From: Myxococcales bacterium | GTDB lineage: Bacteria > Myxococcota_A > Polyangia > Polyangiales > Ga0077539 | Length of the DNA: 64,000 nucleotides | Direction of reading: 5' to 3' | NCBI GenBank assembly: GCA_013298625.1 | Contig: JAAFIF010000001.1 | Location: forward strand, 62,001-126,000 | Part shown: piece by piece, positions 35,146 to 44,827 of the stretch | How positions within the stretch are numbered: the first letter of the stretch is position 1 | Layout: the number at the start of each line of letters is the position of its first letter | Notes under the pieces: generated by a model | The model's database searches: none | What the model was told of the DNA's origin: nothing | What the model saw: the letters and a program-made list of their open reading frames with translations, nothing else | Translations under genes and position numbers: made by a program

Positions 35146-36760
35146 CGCGCCGAGTTGCAACACGGCGCGACGGTCTCTGCAACGGCTGCAGCTTGGGCGC
35201 GCCCACCTGCGGGACGTGCGGCCAGAGCGCGAGCGGCCCCTGCCCCGCGGCGCGAGAGATGTAGTCCGCCGCGATGTTGGCGCTCTCGATGATGGTGAGG
35301 AGGCCAGAGCCCGGGTGCGTTCCGCCGCCGACCCAGTAGAGGCCGTTGATGTCGGGGCTCTCGACGCGCGGGCGCGTCGGGCCGAGCTGCAACCACGTGT
35401 GCGAGAGGTTGAAGACCGCGCCGCGAAACACGTTGTACTCGTCGCGCCACGTCTCTGCCGTATATGCACGAGCCTCGACGATGTGCTTCGCCACGTCCTT
35501 GAGCCCGACCTTCTCGAGCCACTGCGGGACGCGCTCGCGAAGGGTCTGCTCGGCGCTCTTCCAATCCACGTCGTTGTGCGTGTTGGGCACAGGGACGAGC
35601 ACGTACAGCGTCGAGTGCCCCGCGGGCGCGCCAGCGCCGTCGGTGGGCGTGGGGTTGCACACGTAGAAGGGAGGATCGTCGAGGTCGATCGACTTGTCTT
35701 CGAGCGCGTCGCGGTCGGTCCTTCGCGAGGCCTCGCTCAGGTAGATCATGTGGTGCGCGGCGCCCTCTTCGGGGCCGTAGACCTTGTCGATCCCGAGGTA
35801 GAGCATAAACGTGCTGCACGAGTACTTCGCGCGGTCGAGCAGCGCGTCGCTCGTGCGGCCGAGCCGTCGGTACCGCGACGGAATCAGGTTCTTCGCCGCG
35901 TACGGAAGGTCCGCGTTGACCACCACGACGTCGGCTTCGATGCGCTCGCCGTTGGTGAGGATCACGCCGCGCGTGCGGGGCTTTCCGCTGGCGTTGTCTT
36001 CGATCCAGAGCTGCGCGACGGGGCTGTTCATCATGAAGCGCGCGCCGAGGTCCTCTGCGCACTTCTTCATGCCCGCGGCCAGCGCGCGAAAGCCACCCTT
36101 CACGTGCCACACGCCGAACGCGAGCTCGATGTACGGGATCACCGAGAAGACGCTCGAGCACGTCGTGGGGTGCAGCCCGAGGTACTTCGACGGATACGAG
36201 AGCGCGTAGTTGATCCTGTCGTCGTGAAAGTACCGATCGAGCTGGGTGTACAGCGTCTCCCACGGGCGATACCGCAGCGTGGGGAGCAGTCGGATCGGGT
36301 TGTAATAGTCCACGCCGCCCGCGTTGTGCGCGATGAACTTCTCGTACGCGATCGTGTACTTCTTCGCGCTCTCGGTCATCCAATCGGTGAACGCGGGGCC
36401 CTTCTCGGGGCCGAACTTCGCGCACTGATCGGCCATGCGACGAAGGTCGCTGGTCGTGTCGAGCGTCGATCGATCCCAGAAGTGCAGCCGCGTGTTGGGG
36501 TCGACACGAAGGAGCGTGACGTAGTCTTCGATGCGCTTTCCGTTGCGCGCGAAGAGGGCTTCGTAGATGCCCGGCAGCTGGAGGATCGATGGCCCGGTGT
36601 CCACCGTGTACTCGTTGTTGGCGCCGAAGGTCAGGCCCTTCATGCGGCCGCCCGGGAGCGAGTCTTTCTCCACGACGGTGACGTCGAGCCCGAGGCCCGC
36701 GAGGTTGATGGCTGCTGCGAGGCCCCCAGGGCCGGCACCGACGACGATCACGCGCTTCAT
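35111..36760 (-). CDS. crtI: CrtI-type phytoene desaturase-like oxidoreductase
   Basis: The 549-residue protein starts with the FAD-binding motif VIVVGAGPGGLAAAINLAGL (GAGPGG at 8-13), then GGRMKGLTFG. The C-terminal signature of carotenoid desaturases reads LYWVGGGTHPGSGLLTIIES. Length and domain order match CrtI/CrtN/CrtD enzymes, which oxidise phytoene or related polyenes with FAD in the membrane; light-induced carotenoids are usual in myxobacteria. No phytoene synthase (CrtB) or cyclase gene is in the window, so the substrate may be phytoene, a hydroxylated carotenoid or another polyene. The DJ-1-like gene overlaps its end by 35 bp. Confidence 0.88.
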   Translation of the reverse strand: MKRVIVVGAGPGGLAAAINLAGLGLDVTVVEKDSLPGGRMKGLTFGANNEYTVDTGPSILQLPGIYEALFARNGKRIEDYVTLLRVDPNTRLHFWDRSTLDTTSDLRRMADQCAKFGPEKGPAFTDWMTESAKKYTIAYEKFIAHNAGGVDYYNPIRLLPTLRYRPWETLYTQLDRYFHDDRINYALSYPSKYLGLHPTTCSSVFSVIPYIELAFGVWHVKGGFRALAAGMKKCAEDLGARFMMNSPVAQLWIEDNASGKPRTRGVILTNGERIEADVVVVNADLPYAAKNLIPSRYRRLGRTSDALLDRAKYSCSTFMLYLGIDKVYGPEEGAAHHMIYLSEASRRTDRDALEDKSIDLDDPPFYVCNPTPTDGAGAPAGHSTLYVLVPVPNTHNDVDWKSAEQTLRERVPQWLEKVGLKDVAKHIVEARAYTAETWRDEYNVFRGAVFNLSHTWLQLGPTRPRVESPDINGLYWVGGGTHPGSGLLTIIESANIAADYISRAAGQGPLALWPHVPQVGAPKLQPLQRPSRRVATRRDEASVDSPPGP

Positions 36761-36862
36761 GTGTGAGTGAACGGTACGATGCGAGCGCGCCCCGCGCGTT
36801 GCGCGCTTCGAGCGCCCGCGCGCGAGACGCAGCTCAGTGAGCGCAGCGCAAGGCGTGCGCGG

Positions 36863-39160
36863 TCACGGGCAGGCCGTGAGGCTGCGAATCCAGCTGTCGA
36901 TCAGCGCGGTGCCTTGCGTGTCTTCGAGGCGCGTCGCGAGCGGGGGCATGCGGTTGGCGTCGAGCGCGTGCATGCGCAGCGAGAGCAGCGAGCGCGCGGG
37001 CATGCCCGGGACGACCACGCGCGCGCCCATCACGCCGAGGTCGCCCTGCGACGGCATCGCGTTGCAAAGGCCCGTCATCGCGGGCGCGGTCCCGTAGCGC
37101 ACGTCCATGTTGCCGCGGCCCGTCGAGCCGGGGCGATGGCACGACGAGCAGTTCGAGTGCAGATACGCTCGCGCGCGGTCGGCGAGCGGCGCGGCGCTGT
37201 CGTACGCGGGGATGGTGTTTCGCGCGGCGGGCAACGGCGCGGCGAACAAGCCGATGTTCTCGAGCGTGGCGAGCTGCGACGCCGTGCGGCCGGTGCTCGG
37301 GTAGCGCTGCAAGCGATCGAACTGGCCGAGCTCTGGTCCGAGCGAGAAGCCCGCGGCGCTGGTGTGGCAGCGAAAGCACTCGCTGCGCGAGGGGTAGTAC
37401 CAGGACTGCGCGCCGAAGGTCCGCGTCTCGTTGGCTTGCAAGAGATCCGCGTCGGTGCCCGCGGCGTTGTACGCGTAGGTGTAGCCGCCCCAGTTGCCGT
37501 CCATGTGACGGACGAACAAGCGCGTCTCGACGCGACGGCCGCCGACGGAGAAGGTCTTGATGAGGATCGTCCCGTTGGGAAACTCGAAGTGCCCGTCGGC
37601 TGCGACGGTGATGCGGCCGCCTTCGGGGAGCGCGAAGTACCGCTCTTTCTCCGAGCCGTCGGACCACAGGGGCGCGTTGATCGAGTACGGGATCACGCCC
37701 GCTGCGGGGCGCGCGATGTCCCCAGCGGTGAAGCACCCGGTGGCCGAGAGCGTGCGGGGGACCGTGTCCATCGGCGGCGTCCCTGTGGGCTCGATGCGGT
37801 ACATGAGCCCGTTGCCGTAGGAGACGACGTAGACCTCGCCGCTCTGGTCTTGCGCGAACGTGGCCATGCCCCCGGGCGCCATGAACAGGTCTTGCTTCGA
37901 CGCGCGCCCCATCGCGTCGTACTGCACCGCCCACACGCGCTGGCTCTGAAAGTCACCGAAGATGTACCGCCCTTGCAGCGACGGGATCGCGCTGCCTCGG
38001 TAGACGAATCCGCCGGTGATCGACACGCCGTCCGAGTGCGGATACTCGAGCACGGGCAGCTGCAGCCCCGCTTGATTGCAGCCCATCGCGGGGCTGAAGC
38101 AGTTGGTGCCCTCCATCACCTTCCAGCCGTAGTTGCCGCCGGCGCGAAGCACGTCGACCTCTTCGAAGCGGTCTTGGCCGACATCACCGGTCCAGAGGTC
38201 TCCGGTACGCGTGTCGAACGAGAACTTCCACGGGTTGCGCAGACCGTACGCCCAGATCTCGCCGCGCGCGCCCATGCGACCGACGAAGGGGTTGTCCGCG
38301 GGGATCGCGTAGGGCGTGCCCATCCCTGCGCGATCGACGTCGATGCGAAGGACTTTGCCCAGGAGATTTCCGAGGTTTTGCGCGTTGTTCATCGGGTCGC
38401 CGCCCGAGCCGCCGTCGCCGAGCGCGATGTAGAGCATCCCGTCGGGGCCGAACGCGATGTGCCCGCCGTTGTGGTTGTTGAACGGCTGATCGACGGTGAG
38501 CAAGATCGTCTCGTGCCCCATGCTCGTCGTGTCGAGCGTGGCGCCCATGTCCGTCGAGCGAAAGCGCGAGATCACGCTCTGCAGCCGCCCCATGAACGTG
38601 CGCGTGTACGAGAGATACACGAACCCGTTGCGCGCAAAGTCCCGGTGAAACGCCATCCCGAGCAGCCCGGCTTCATTGGGCGCTGCGTTCACCCGCCCGG
38701 TGATGTCGGCCATGGTCGTGACCGCCGCGCCCATCCCGTCGTTGCGCATGCGACGCACGCGGCCGGCCTTCTCGAGCACGTACCAGAAGTTGTTGTCGCC
38801 CGGCGCCTGCAACACCGTGGTCACCGACGAGAAGTTCGGCTGCATCGCGAGCGCTCGCTGCGCGCGCACCCCCGCGCTGCCCGTCGGCCGCGCAAACACG
38901 TTGCACGTCGTGTTGCTCGGCCGCGAATCGAGGCCAAACATCGAGAACACATCGGGGGCCACGTCTGGCGCGCTGTCTGCGAGCGCATCGGGAGCGCTCG
39001 CGTCGGCCATCGCGTCGCCGATCGGGGCCACGATGTCGCTGCGCACATCGCTCGCCGCCGCGCTGTCCGCGCTCGCGTCGTCCGCCGGCGGAGGCTGCGA
39101 ACACGCCGCGCTCAACGCAGCGAAGACAAAGAGAGACCGAGAAGCAAACGAATCGCGCAT
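36863..39160 (-). CDS. Glucose/sorbosone dehydrogenase-like lipoprotein with fused c-type cytochrome domain
   Basis: ATG 39160 (765 residues) is chosen as it begins directly at a lipoprotein signal (SLFVFAALSAACS). An Ala/Asp-rich linker (25-70) leads to a six-bladed soluble-glucose-dehydrogenase-like propeller to about residue 470: GLLGMAFHRDFARNGFVYLS, NNHNGGHIAFGPDGMLYIAL, EIWAYGLRNPWKFSFD, PQQ-site-like features of the family. The last 290 residues add two haem-binding CxxCH motifs, CFRCH (about 594) and CSSCH (about 670). Surface oxidation of sugars or aldoses with electrons passed to the attached haems is inferred. Whether PQQ is bound cannot be seen. Confidence 0.82.
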   Translation of the reverse strand: MRDSFASRSLFVFAALSAACSQPPPADDASADSAAASDVRSDIVAPIGDAMADASAPDALADSAPDVAPDVFSMFGLDSRPSNTTCNVFARPTGSAGVRAQRALAMQPNFSSVTTVLQAPGDNNFWYVLEKAGRVRRMRNDGMGAAVTTMADITGRVNAAPNEAGLLGMAFHRDFARNGFVYLSYTRTFMGRLQSVISRFRSTDMGATLDTTSMGHETILLTVDQPFNNHNGGHIAFGPDGMLYIALGDGGSGGDPMNNAQNLGNLLGKVLRIDVDRAGMGTPYAIPADNPFVGRMGARGEIWAYGLRNPWKFSFDTRTGDLWTGDVGQDRFEEVDVLRAGGNYGWKVMEGTNCFSPAMGCNQAGLQLPVLEYPHSDGVSITGGFVYRGSAIPSLQGRYIFGDFQSQRVWAVQYDAMGRASKQDLFMAPGGMATFAQDQSGEVYVVSYGNGLMYRIEPTGTPPMDTVPRTLSATGCFTAGDIARPAAGVIPYSINAPLWSDGSEKERYFALPEGGRITVAADGHFEFPNGTILIKTFSVGGRRVETRLFVRHMDGNWGGYTYAYNAAGTDADLLQANETRTFGAQSWYYPSRSECFRCHTSAAGFSLGPELGQFDRLQRYPSTGRTASQLATLENIGLFAAPLPAARNTIPAYDSAAPLADRARAYLHSNCSSCHRPGSTGRGNMDVRYGTAPAMTGLCNAMPSQGDLGVMGARVVVPGMPARSLLSLRMHALDANRMPPLATRLEDTQGTALIDSWIRSLTACP

Positions 39161-39277
39161 GCGACACACCCTAACAGCAATCGGACAGAAGATGAATTTC
39201 GCCAGTGATTTTACTGCCAATGGGGCCGCACACCGACGCCGCACGCCGCGAGCGCCGGTGCGCTATGGTCCACGTCG

Positions 39278-40636
39278 ATGGTGATCGCTGCTGAGCTCAC
39301 GAGGCGCGCTGTGTCCAAGCTCCGACCGAGGGATCGAGAGGGGCTGCCGGTGGCTCCGGGGTGGCTGCCGGGCGTCGGGCACACAGCGGCGATGATGGTG
39401 GACCTGCCGTGGGTGTGCGCCGAGGGAGACCAGCGCTCGCCGCTGTTCTGGCTGCAAATGGGGCCGAAGAGCTGGGTGATCGCGAGCGTGCGCGAAGAAG
39501 CGTTCGCGGTGTTTCGCAATCGAGAGACCTCGTCGGCGCACCTCGCGAGGGACGCCGAGGTGCTCGTCGGGCGCTCGGTGCTCGGGGTCGACGGAGAGGC
39601 GCACCGACGCATGCGCGGCGCGATCAACGCGCCCTTCACGCCGAAGGGCCTCGGCGCTCACAAGGCCGGCGCGCTCATGGCCGAGGTCATCGTCCCCCGC
39701 GTCTCGCGCTGGAAATCACGGGACGAAATCGCCATCTGCGACGAGACCCGCGAGTTCGCCGTCGACGTGATCTTTCGCATGATGGGCATCGAGCCCCACG
39801 CGCTCGCCGAGTGGCGTCAGGCGTTCGAGCGCTACTCGCTGGCGCTGTTGCCAGTGCAGTGGGACTTCGCCGGCAGCCCGTACCGCCGCGGCTCGACCGC
39901 CAAGCGGTGGATCGACGAGCGCCTCACGGCGATCGCCGACCGCGAGCGCGGACGCGACCCCGAAGCCTCGCTGGTCTCGGCGATGGTCAACGGCCGCGAC
40001 GACGAGGGCCGTGGACTGGACGCGCGCGAGCTGCTCGACAACCTCCGCGTCCTCGTGTTCGCCGGACACGAGACCACGGCGAGCACGATGGCGTGGGCCA
40101 TGCTGTACCTCGCGAAGGACCGCGAGCGCTGGGATCGCCTGGTCGACGAGGCGCTCGCCGCCGACGGCCCGCCCACCACGCCCGAGGCGCTCGCGAAGTT
40201 CGCCTTCGCAGAAGGGGTGTTTCGCGAGGCGCTGCGGCTGCACCCGCCGGTGGCGTTCGACTCGCGGCAGACCGAGCAGCCCTGGTCGCTCTTCGATCGC
40301 ACCTTCGACAAGGGGCAGATCGTGGGTCTCTCGCTGCACGCGATGTCGCGCAACGCCGAGCGCTACCCCGATCCCGACGCGTTTGTCCCCGAGCGATGGC
40401 TCAGCCGCGAGCGAAGACCGGGCCCGATCGAGACCGCGCAGTTCGGCGGCGGTCCGCACTTCTGCCTCGGCTACCACGTCGCGTGGCTCGAAGCCGTGCT
40501 CTTTCTCGTCGCGGTCGCGCGCGAGTTCGGCGCGCAGCGCAGGCGTCCGCGGATCGTCGGCGACGCGATGCCCCGCCCGATCTACATGCCCCTGCAGCGC
40601 CCGCCCGGCTCGGCGCGACTTCGCTTCGAGCGCTGA
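39278..40636 (+). CDS. Cytochrome P450
   Basis: The 452-residue protein has all P450 landmarks: the I-helix oxygen-activation motif AGHETT (262-267), the K-helix E-x-x-R as EALRLHP, and the haem loop FGGGPHFCLG with proximal ligand Cys396. No N-terminal membrane anchor is present, so it is a soluble bacterial type needing separate redox partners. No ferredoxin or ferredoxin reductase gene adjoins it. The substrate is unknown; lipid, terpenoid or secondary-metabolite oxidation would be usual in myxobacteria. It is divergent from the dehydrogenase-cytochrome gene and ends 4 bp from the convergent regulator gene. Confidence 0.95.
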   Translation: MVIAAELTRRAVSKLRPRDREGLPVAPGWLPGVGHTAAMMVDLPWVCAEGDQRSPLFWLQMGPKSWVIASVREEAFAVFRNRETSSAHLARDAEVLVGRSVLGVDGEAHRRMRGAINAPFTPKGLGAHKAGALMAEVIVPRVSRWKSRDEIAICDETREFAVDVIFRMMGIEPHALAEWRQAFERYSLALLPVQWDFAGSPYRRGSTAKRWIDERLTAIADRERGRDPEASLVSAMVNGRDDEGRGLDARELLDNLRVLVFAGHETTASTMAWAMLYLAKDRERWDRLVDEALAADGPPTTPEALAKFAFAEGVFREALRLHPPVAFDSRQTEQPWSLFDRTFDKGQIVGLSLHAMSRNAERYPDPDAFVPERWLSRERRPGPIETAQFGGGPHFCLGYHVAWLEAVLFLVAVAREFGAQRRRPRIVGDAMPRPIYMPLQRPPGSARLRFER

Positions 40637-40640
40637 GCGC

Positions 40641-41249
<609 letters not shown>

Positions 41250-41354
41250 AGCGGCGCTCCGAAGGGTGGCAGTGGAGAAGAGGTGGGAGAGCGTACACCA
41301 GGCGCGCCGGCAAACGACGGTGATTTTGTGGGCCTCGTGTGTGATGGTTGCGCG

Positions 41355-42224
41355 GTGACCGTAATCGAACAGAGAGACCTCGCGCTGAGGGCGATGACCG
41401 ACGACGGCTCGTTTCGCGTGGTGAGCGTGGACGCGACGCAGTGCGCGCGAGGCATCATCGCAGCGCAGCGCGCGGCGGGGCCCGAGGCGAAGCTGCTGGC
41501 CGAGCTGACGGTGGGCGCGATCTTGTTTCGCGAGACGATGGCGCCGGACCTGCGCGCGCAGTGCGTGCTGCACGGCGCCGACGACAGCGGGCGCATCGCG
41601 ATCGACGCGCAGCCCGAGGGCCGCACGCGCGGGCTGATCGCGCGGGCCAAGGGATCGAGCGCGGTCGTGCTCGGCGACGGCGCGCAGCTCGAGATGGTGC
41701 GCACGCTGCCGCAGCAGCGGGGTTTTCGCGGGGTGGTCGAGGTTCCGCCTGGGGCGAGCACGGCGCAGGCGCTGATGGAGTACATGCAGTCGTCCGAGCA
41801 GATCGTGACGATGATCGCGATCGCGGCGCGCTTCGACGGCGAGGGCGCGACGCTCTCCCGCGCGCTCGGATACCTCGTGCAGCTCACGCCCGAGACGCGC
41901 CCAGAGCCGCTGCGAATCATGACCGAGCGGCTGCCGTCGTTCGAGTCGATCGACGAGCGCGCGAAGGACCTCGAAGAGACGCCGCACACGCTCGCGGCCA
42001 AGCTGCTCGAAGGGCTGGACTTCGAGGTGACGTCCGAAGAGCGCGTGGCGTTCGCCTGCAATTGCAGCGCAGAGCGCGTGCTCGCCTCGGTCTCGAGCTT
42101 GCCGCGCGCGGACATCGAAGAGCTGCTCTCTGCGGGCTCGTCGGTGAGCCTCACCTGCGATTACTGCAACCAGAGCTACGAGGTCTCGCTCGCGCAGCTG
42201 CGCGCGCTCCTCGACCGGAGCTGA
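41355..42224 (+). CDS. hslO: Hsp33 redox-regulated chaperone
   Basis: GTG 41355 (289 residues) is favoured; GTG 41337 is also possible, and no clear ribosome site decides. The C-terminal zinc motif is complete: C235-N-C237 and C268-D-Y-C271, giving C-x-C-x30-C-x2-C. The core domain has TVGAILFRETMAPDLRAQ, a typical Hsp33 stretch, and the linker region reads TERLPSFESIDERAKDLEE. Oxidation of the cysteines releases zinc and turns the protein into a holdase during peroxide or hypochlorite stress. It forms a tight pair with the following methyltransferase gene (6-bp gap). Confidence 0.93.
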   Translation: MTVIEQRDLALRAMTDDGSFRVVSVDATQCARGIIAAQRAAGPEAKLLAELTVGAILFRETMAPDLRAQCVLHGADDSGRIAIDAQPEGRTRGLIARAKGSSAVVLGDGAQLEMVRTLPQQRGFRGVVEVPPGASTAQALMEYMQSSEQIVTMIAIAARFDGEGATLSRALGYLVQLTPETRPEPLRIMTERLPSFESIDERAKDLEETPHTLAAKLLEGLDFEVTSEERVAFACNCSAERVLASVSSLPRADIEELLSAGSSVSLTCDYCNQSYEVSLAQLRALLDRS

Positions 42225-42230
42225 TGCGCG

Positions 42231-42851
42231 ATGAAACTGCTCGAGCGAGCGGCGGTGACGGCGCGGTTCTTTCGCAAGGGACTCGAGGACTTCGACACGA
42301 CGGCCAACGTGGTCTCGAGCTCGCGGTGGCTCGTCGAGGCGATGCTCGCGGCGATTCCGTCGGACGCGAAGGTGGTGGTCGAGTTCGGGCCCGGGACGGG
42401 CACGCTGACGCGAGCGATCTTGGCGAAGCTGCGCCCCGACGCGAAGCTGTACGCGATCGAGCTCGAAGCGGGGCTGCTCGAAGGGTGCACCAAGGCCATC
42501 GGCGACCCGCGCTTGATCGGCGTTCACGGCAGCGCGACGGACGGCCCCGCCCTGCTCGGAACGTCCGTGGCGGGCCGCGCCGACGCGGTGATCTCGTCGC
42601 TGGGCCTGAGCCTGATGGACGAAGACATCCGCCGCGGGATCATGGAGTCGGCGAGCGCGCTGCTCGCGCCGCGCGGGGCGTTTACGCAGTACGCCTACGT
42701 GCACGCGCGGTACGTCGCGTACAGCCAGCAGCGACAGCGGTTCTTCACCTGGGACGCGCGGCCGTTTATGCACGCGCGATGGGCGCGCGTGGACGAGACC
42801 ATGGTGTGGAAGAACGTCCCCCCAGCGCTGGTGTTCACCTGTCGAAAGTGA
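42231..42851 (+). CDS. SAM-dependent methyltransferase, phospholipid N-methyltransferase (PmtA)-like
   Basis: The 206-residue protein has the class I SAM-binding signature VVVEFGPGTGTLTRAILAKL and the acidic loop YAIELEAG. The N-terminal segment RFFRKGLEDFDTTANVVSSS resembles both RsmA/KsgA rRNA dimethylases and bacterial PmtA. The downstream motif ISSLGLSLMDEDIRRGIMES, without the NLPY/NIPY of rRNA adenine dimethylases, favours phospholipid methylation such as phosphatidylethanolamine to phosphatidylcholine. It is the second gene after hslO, six bases away. Confidence 0.75.
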   Translation: MKLLERAAVTARFFRKGLEDFDTTANVVSSSRWLVEAMLAAIPSDAKVVVEFGPGTGTLTRAILAKLRPDAKLYAIELEAGLLEGCTKAIGDPRLIGVHGSATDGPALLGTSVAGRADAVISSLGLSLMDEDIRRGIMESASALLAPRGAFTQYAYVHARYVAYSQQRQRFFTWDARPFMHARWARVDETMVWKNVPPALVFTCRK

Positions 42852-42866
42852 GCCGCGCTTCTGCGC

Positions 42867-43568
42867 TCAGTACCAGTCGAGCCCGAGCGCGACGGTGCTG
42901 GTGAAGAGCACACCCGTGGGCGCGAAGTTCTCGTGCAGGTCGAGCGCGAGGTTGATCGCGCGAGACGGCCCTCTCGGCCCTCTCGTGCCGCCAAACGACG
43001 GCCGCGCGATCAGCGGAACCGCCAATCGCTGGTGAAGCCCGAACCACAGCGACGTCGAGAGCACGCACCCCGAGCACTCGCGCTGATCGGCCAGGTCCAC
43101 GGACGGCCCGAGCGCGAGCTGCACGTAGTTCTGGATCGAGAGCTCGGCGAGCAGGCTGTTGTTGAGCCCGAGAAACACCCCGCCGCCGTTGGCCTGCGCG
43201 ACTGCGCCGAGCAAGAACTGCGACTGCAGGTACAACGCGAATGGGGAGCGAAACTGCACGCCGATTCGCACCGACGCCGCGTGCCACACCGGCGCCGCGA
43301 GCGCGCCGAGGGCCGCGCCGCCGCCCGTGACGACGGAGAAGCCCAGGCGCCGTCGGATCGTGTCGCCCTCGACTTGCTCGGGCTCTGCCTGCGGCAAAGG
43401 GCGAGCGGCGGTCACGCTCGCGCGCTCGCCCGGCTGCGGGCCGAACAAGGGAGGCGCCGACTGCGCGCCAGCCGTGCCCGACGAGAGCGCGACGACGCAC
43501 GCGGCGGCGACCGAGGCGAATGCGCCACGGGCGTTGACGGTCGACGATGAGCAGCGCGGGCGTTGCAC
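42867..43568 (-). CDS. Exported protein, possible outer-membrane barrel
   Basis: The 233-residue product starts with a GTG (43568) and has a signal peptide ending near SGTAGAQSA. After a Pro/Glu-rich linker, alternating strands are seen (VRIGVQFRSPFALYLQSQF, SIQNYVQLALGPSV, CVLSTSLWFGLHQRLAV), ending VALGLDWY. This suggests a small eight- to ten-stranded outer-membrane barrel, similar to other uncharacterised Polyangiales proteins. Function is unknown. It faces the methyltransferase gene convergently and the kinase gene divergently. Confidence 0.5.
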   Translation of the reverse strand: MQRPRCSSSTVNARGAFASVAAACVVALSSGTAGAQSAPPLFGPQPGERASVTAARPLPQAEPEQVEGDTIRRRLGFSVVTGGGAALGALAAPVWHAASVRIGVQFRSPFALYLQSQFLLGAVAQANGGGVFLGLNNSLLAELSIQNYVQLALGPSVDLADQRECSGCVLSTSLWFGLHQRLAVPLIARPSFGGTRGPRGPSRAINLALDLHENFAPTGVLFTSTVALGLDWY

Positions 43569-43714
43569 GAGCGAGGAGTGGGCTTTGTCACGCGCGACGC
43601 GGGCCGGTCAAGCGACGCAGAGTCAGAAAGGTCAGCGCGAGCCGCGGCGCTTGCTGCGCGCGCGAGGCTGTGTCGATACTGCGCGCGTCGACGACGGTCG
43701 TTGACGAATGAACG

Positions 43715-44827
43715 ATGGTTCAGCGTTTCGTTCGATGCCGGCACTGTGGGTTTCCGCACGACGCGGACGCGCCCATTTGCCCGATCACGAACCAGCCCGT
43801 GCGCGAAGCGTCCGCTGGGACGATGCCCGTGGTGAACCCCGCCGTTCGCACGGACGAGGACGACCCGACAGAGATCACGACCGAGGCGGTCCTCGCGAGC
43901 TCGCGCATGGCGACGCCTGCGCCGATGTTCGCCGGGCGCTACCGCGTGCGCGGGCTGATCGCGCGCGGCGGAATGGGCGTCGTCTACGACGCCGTCGACG
44001 ATCGACTGGGCAGACCGGTCGCGGTCAAAGTGCTCGCCCCTGAGTTCGCGCGGGACACCGTCGCTGTCGCGCGGTTTCACGCGGAGGTGAAGGTGCTCGC
44101 CGCCCTCGCGCACCCGCGGATCGTGACGGTCTTCGACGCGGGGACCACCGAAGACGGCCTGCCCTTCTTGGTGATGGAGCGGCTCGAAGGAGAGCCGCTC
44201 TCGCTGCGCATTCGCAGAGAGGGGGCGTTTCCGCTCGTCGACGCCGTGCAGATCGCGCGGCAGGTGCTCGAGGCGCTCAGCGCCACGCACGCGCGAGGGA
44301 TCCTGCACCGCGACCTCAAACCCGAAAACGTCTTCTTGATCCGCACGCCCGACAAGAAGCCCTCGGTGCGCGTCCTCGACTTCGGCGTCGCGCGGCGCTT
44401 CGTGATCGAAGAGGGCGTCCACGCAGACGCCACGCTCACGCGCGCCGGCCGCGTCGTGGGCACGCCGGCGTATATGGCCTTCGAGCAGGCGACGGGGCAG
44501 CGCGACCTCGACGCACGCGTGGATTTGTACGCGGTCGGCGTGCTCCTGCACGAGATGATCACCGGCCAGCTGCCCTGGACGGCCAAGTCGCCCGTGGCGC
44601 TGGCGATCGAGATGCGCACGAAGGTCGTCCCCGACCTGCGCGCGCGCCGCGCGGACACCCCTTCGTGGCTCGACGCGATCGTCCGCGCGATGCTGCAACG
44701 AGAGCGAGAGCACAGGCCCTTGGACGCCAAGAGCGCCCTGCGCATGCTGCGACCGCCGCCGAGCTCGGGCGATCACACGGTGATCGAGAGCGCCATTGAT
44801 GTGAGCGAGGAGTTCGAGAAAGCGTGA
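43715..44827 (+). CDS. Eukaryote-like Ser/Thr protein kinase with N-terminal Cys-rich segment
   Basis: The 370-residue protein starts with C8-x2-C11 and C22, an incomplete zinc-ribbon-like knuckle (a fourth ligand is not evident). The kinase domain runs from about 75 to 350. It has the glycine loop RGGMGVV (84-90), Lys105 (AVKVL), HRDLKPEN with Asp200, DFGVAR with Asp222 and GTPAYMAFEQ at the activation end. All catalytic residues are present. Unlike PknB there are no membrane segment or sensor domains. Myxobacteria have about a hundred such kinases. Its stop overlaps the trmH start by 4 bp, so a tRNA-modifying enzyme is made from the same message. Confidence 0.95.
   Translation: MVQRFVRCRHCGFPHDADAPICPITNQPVREASAGTMPVVNPAVRTDEDDPTEITTEAVLASSRMATPAPMFAGRYRVRGLIARGGMGVVYDAVDDRLGRPVAVKVLAPEFARDTVAVARFHAEVKVLAALAHPRIVTVFDAGTTEDGLPFLVMERLEGEPLSLRIRREGAFPLVDAVQIARQVLEALSATHARGILHRDLKPENVFLIRTPDKKPSVRVLDFGVARRFVIEEGVHADATLTRAGRVVGTPAYMAFEQATGQRDLDARVDLYAVGVLLHEMITGQLPWTAKSPVALAIEMRTKVVPDLRARRADTPSWLDAIVRAMLQREREHRPLDAKSALRMLRPPPSSGDHTVIESAIDVSEEFEKA

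Noticed and set aside
36767..39208. 813-codon plus-strand frame opposite the sugar dehydrogenase fusion
   Set aside because: Antisense shadow; the minus-strand product has propeller and CxxCH motifs.
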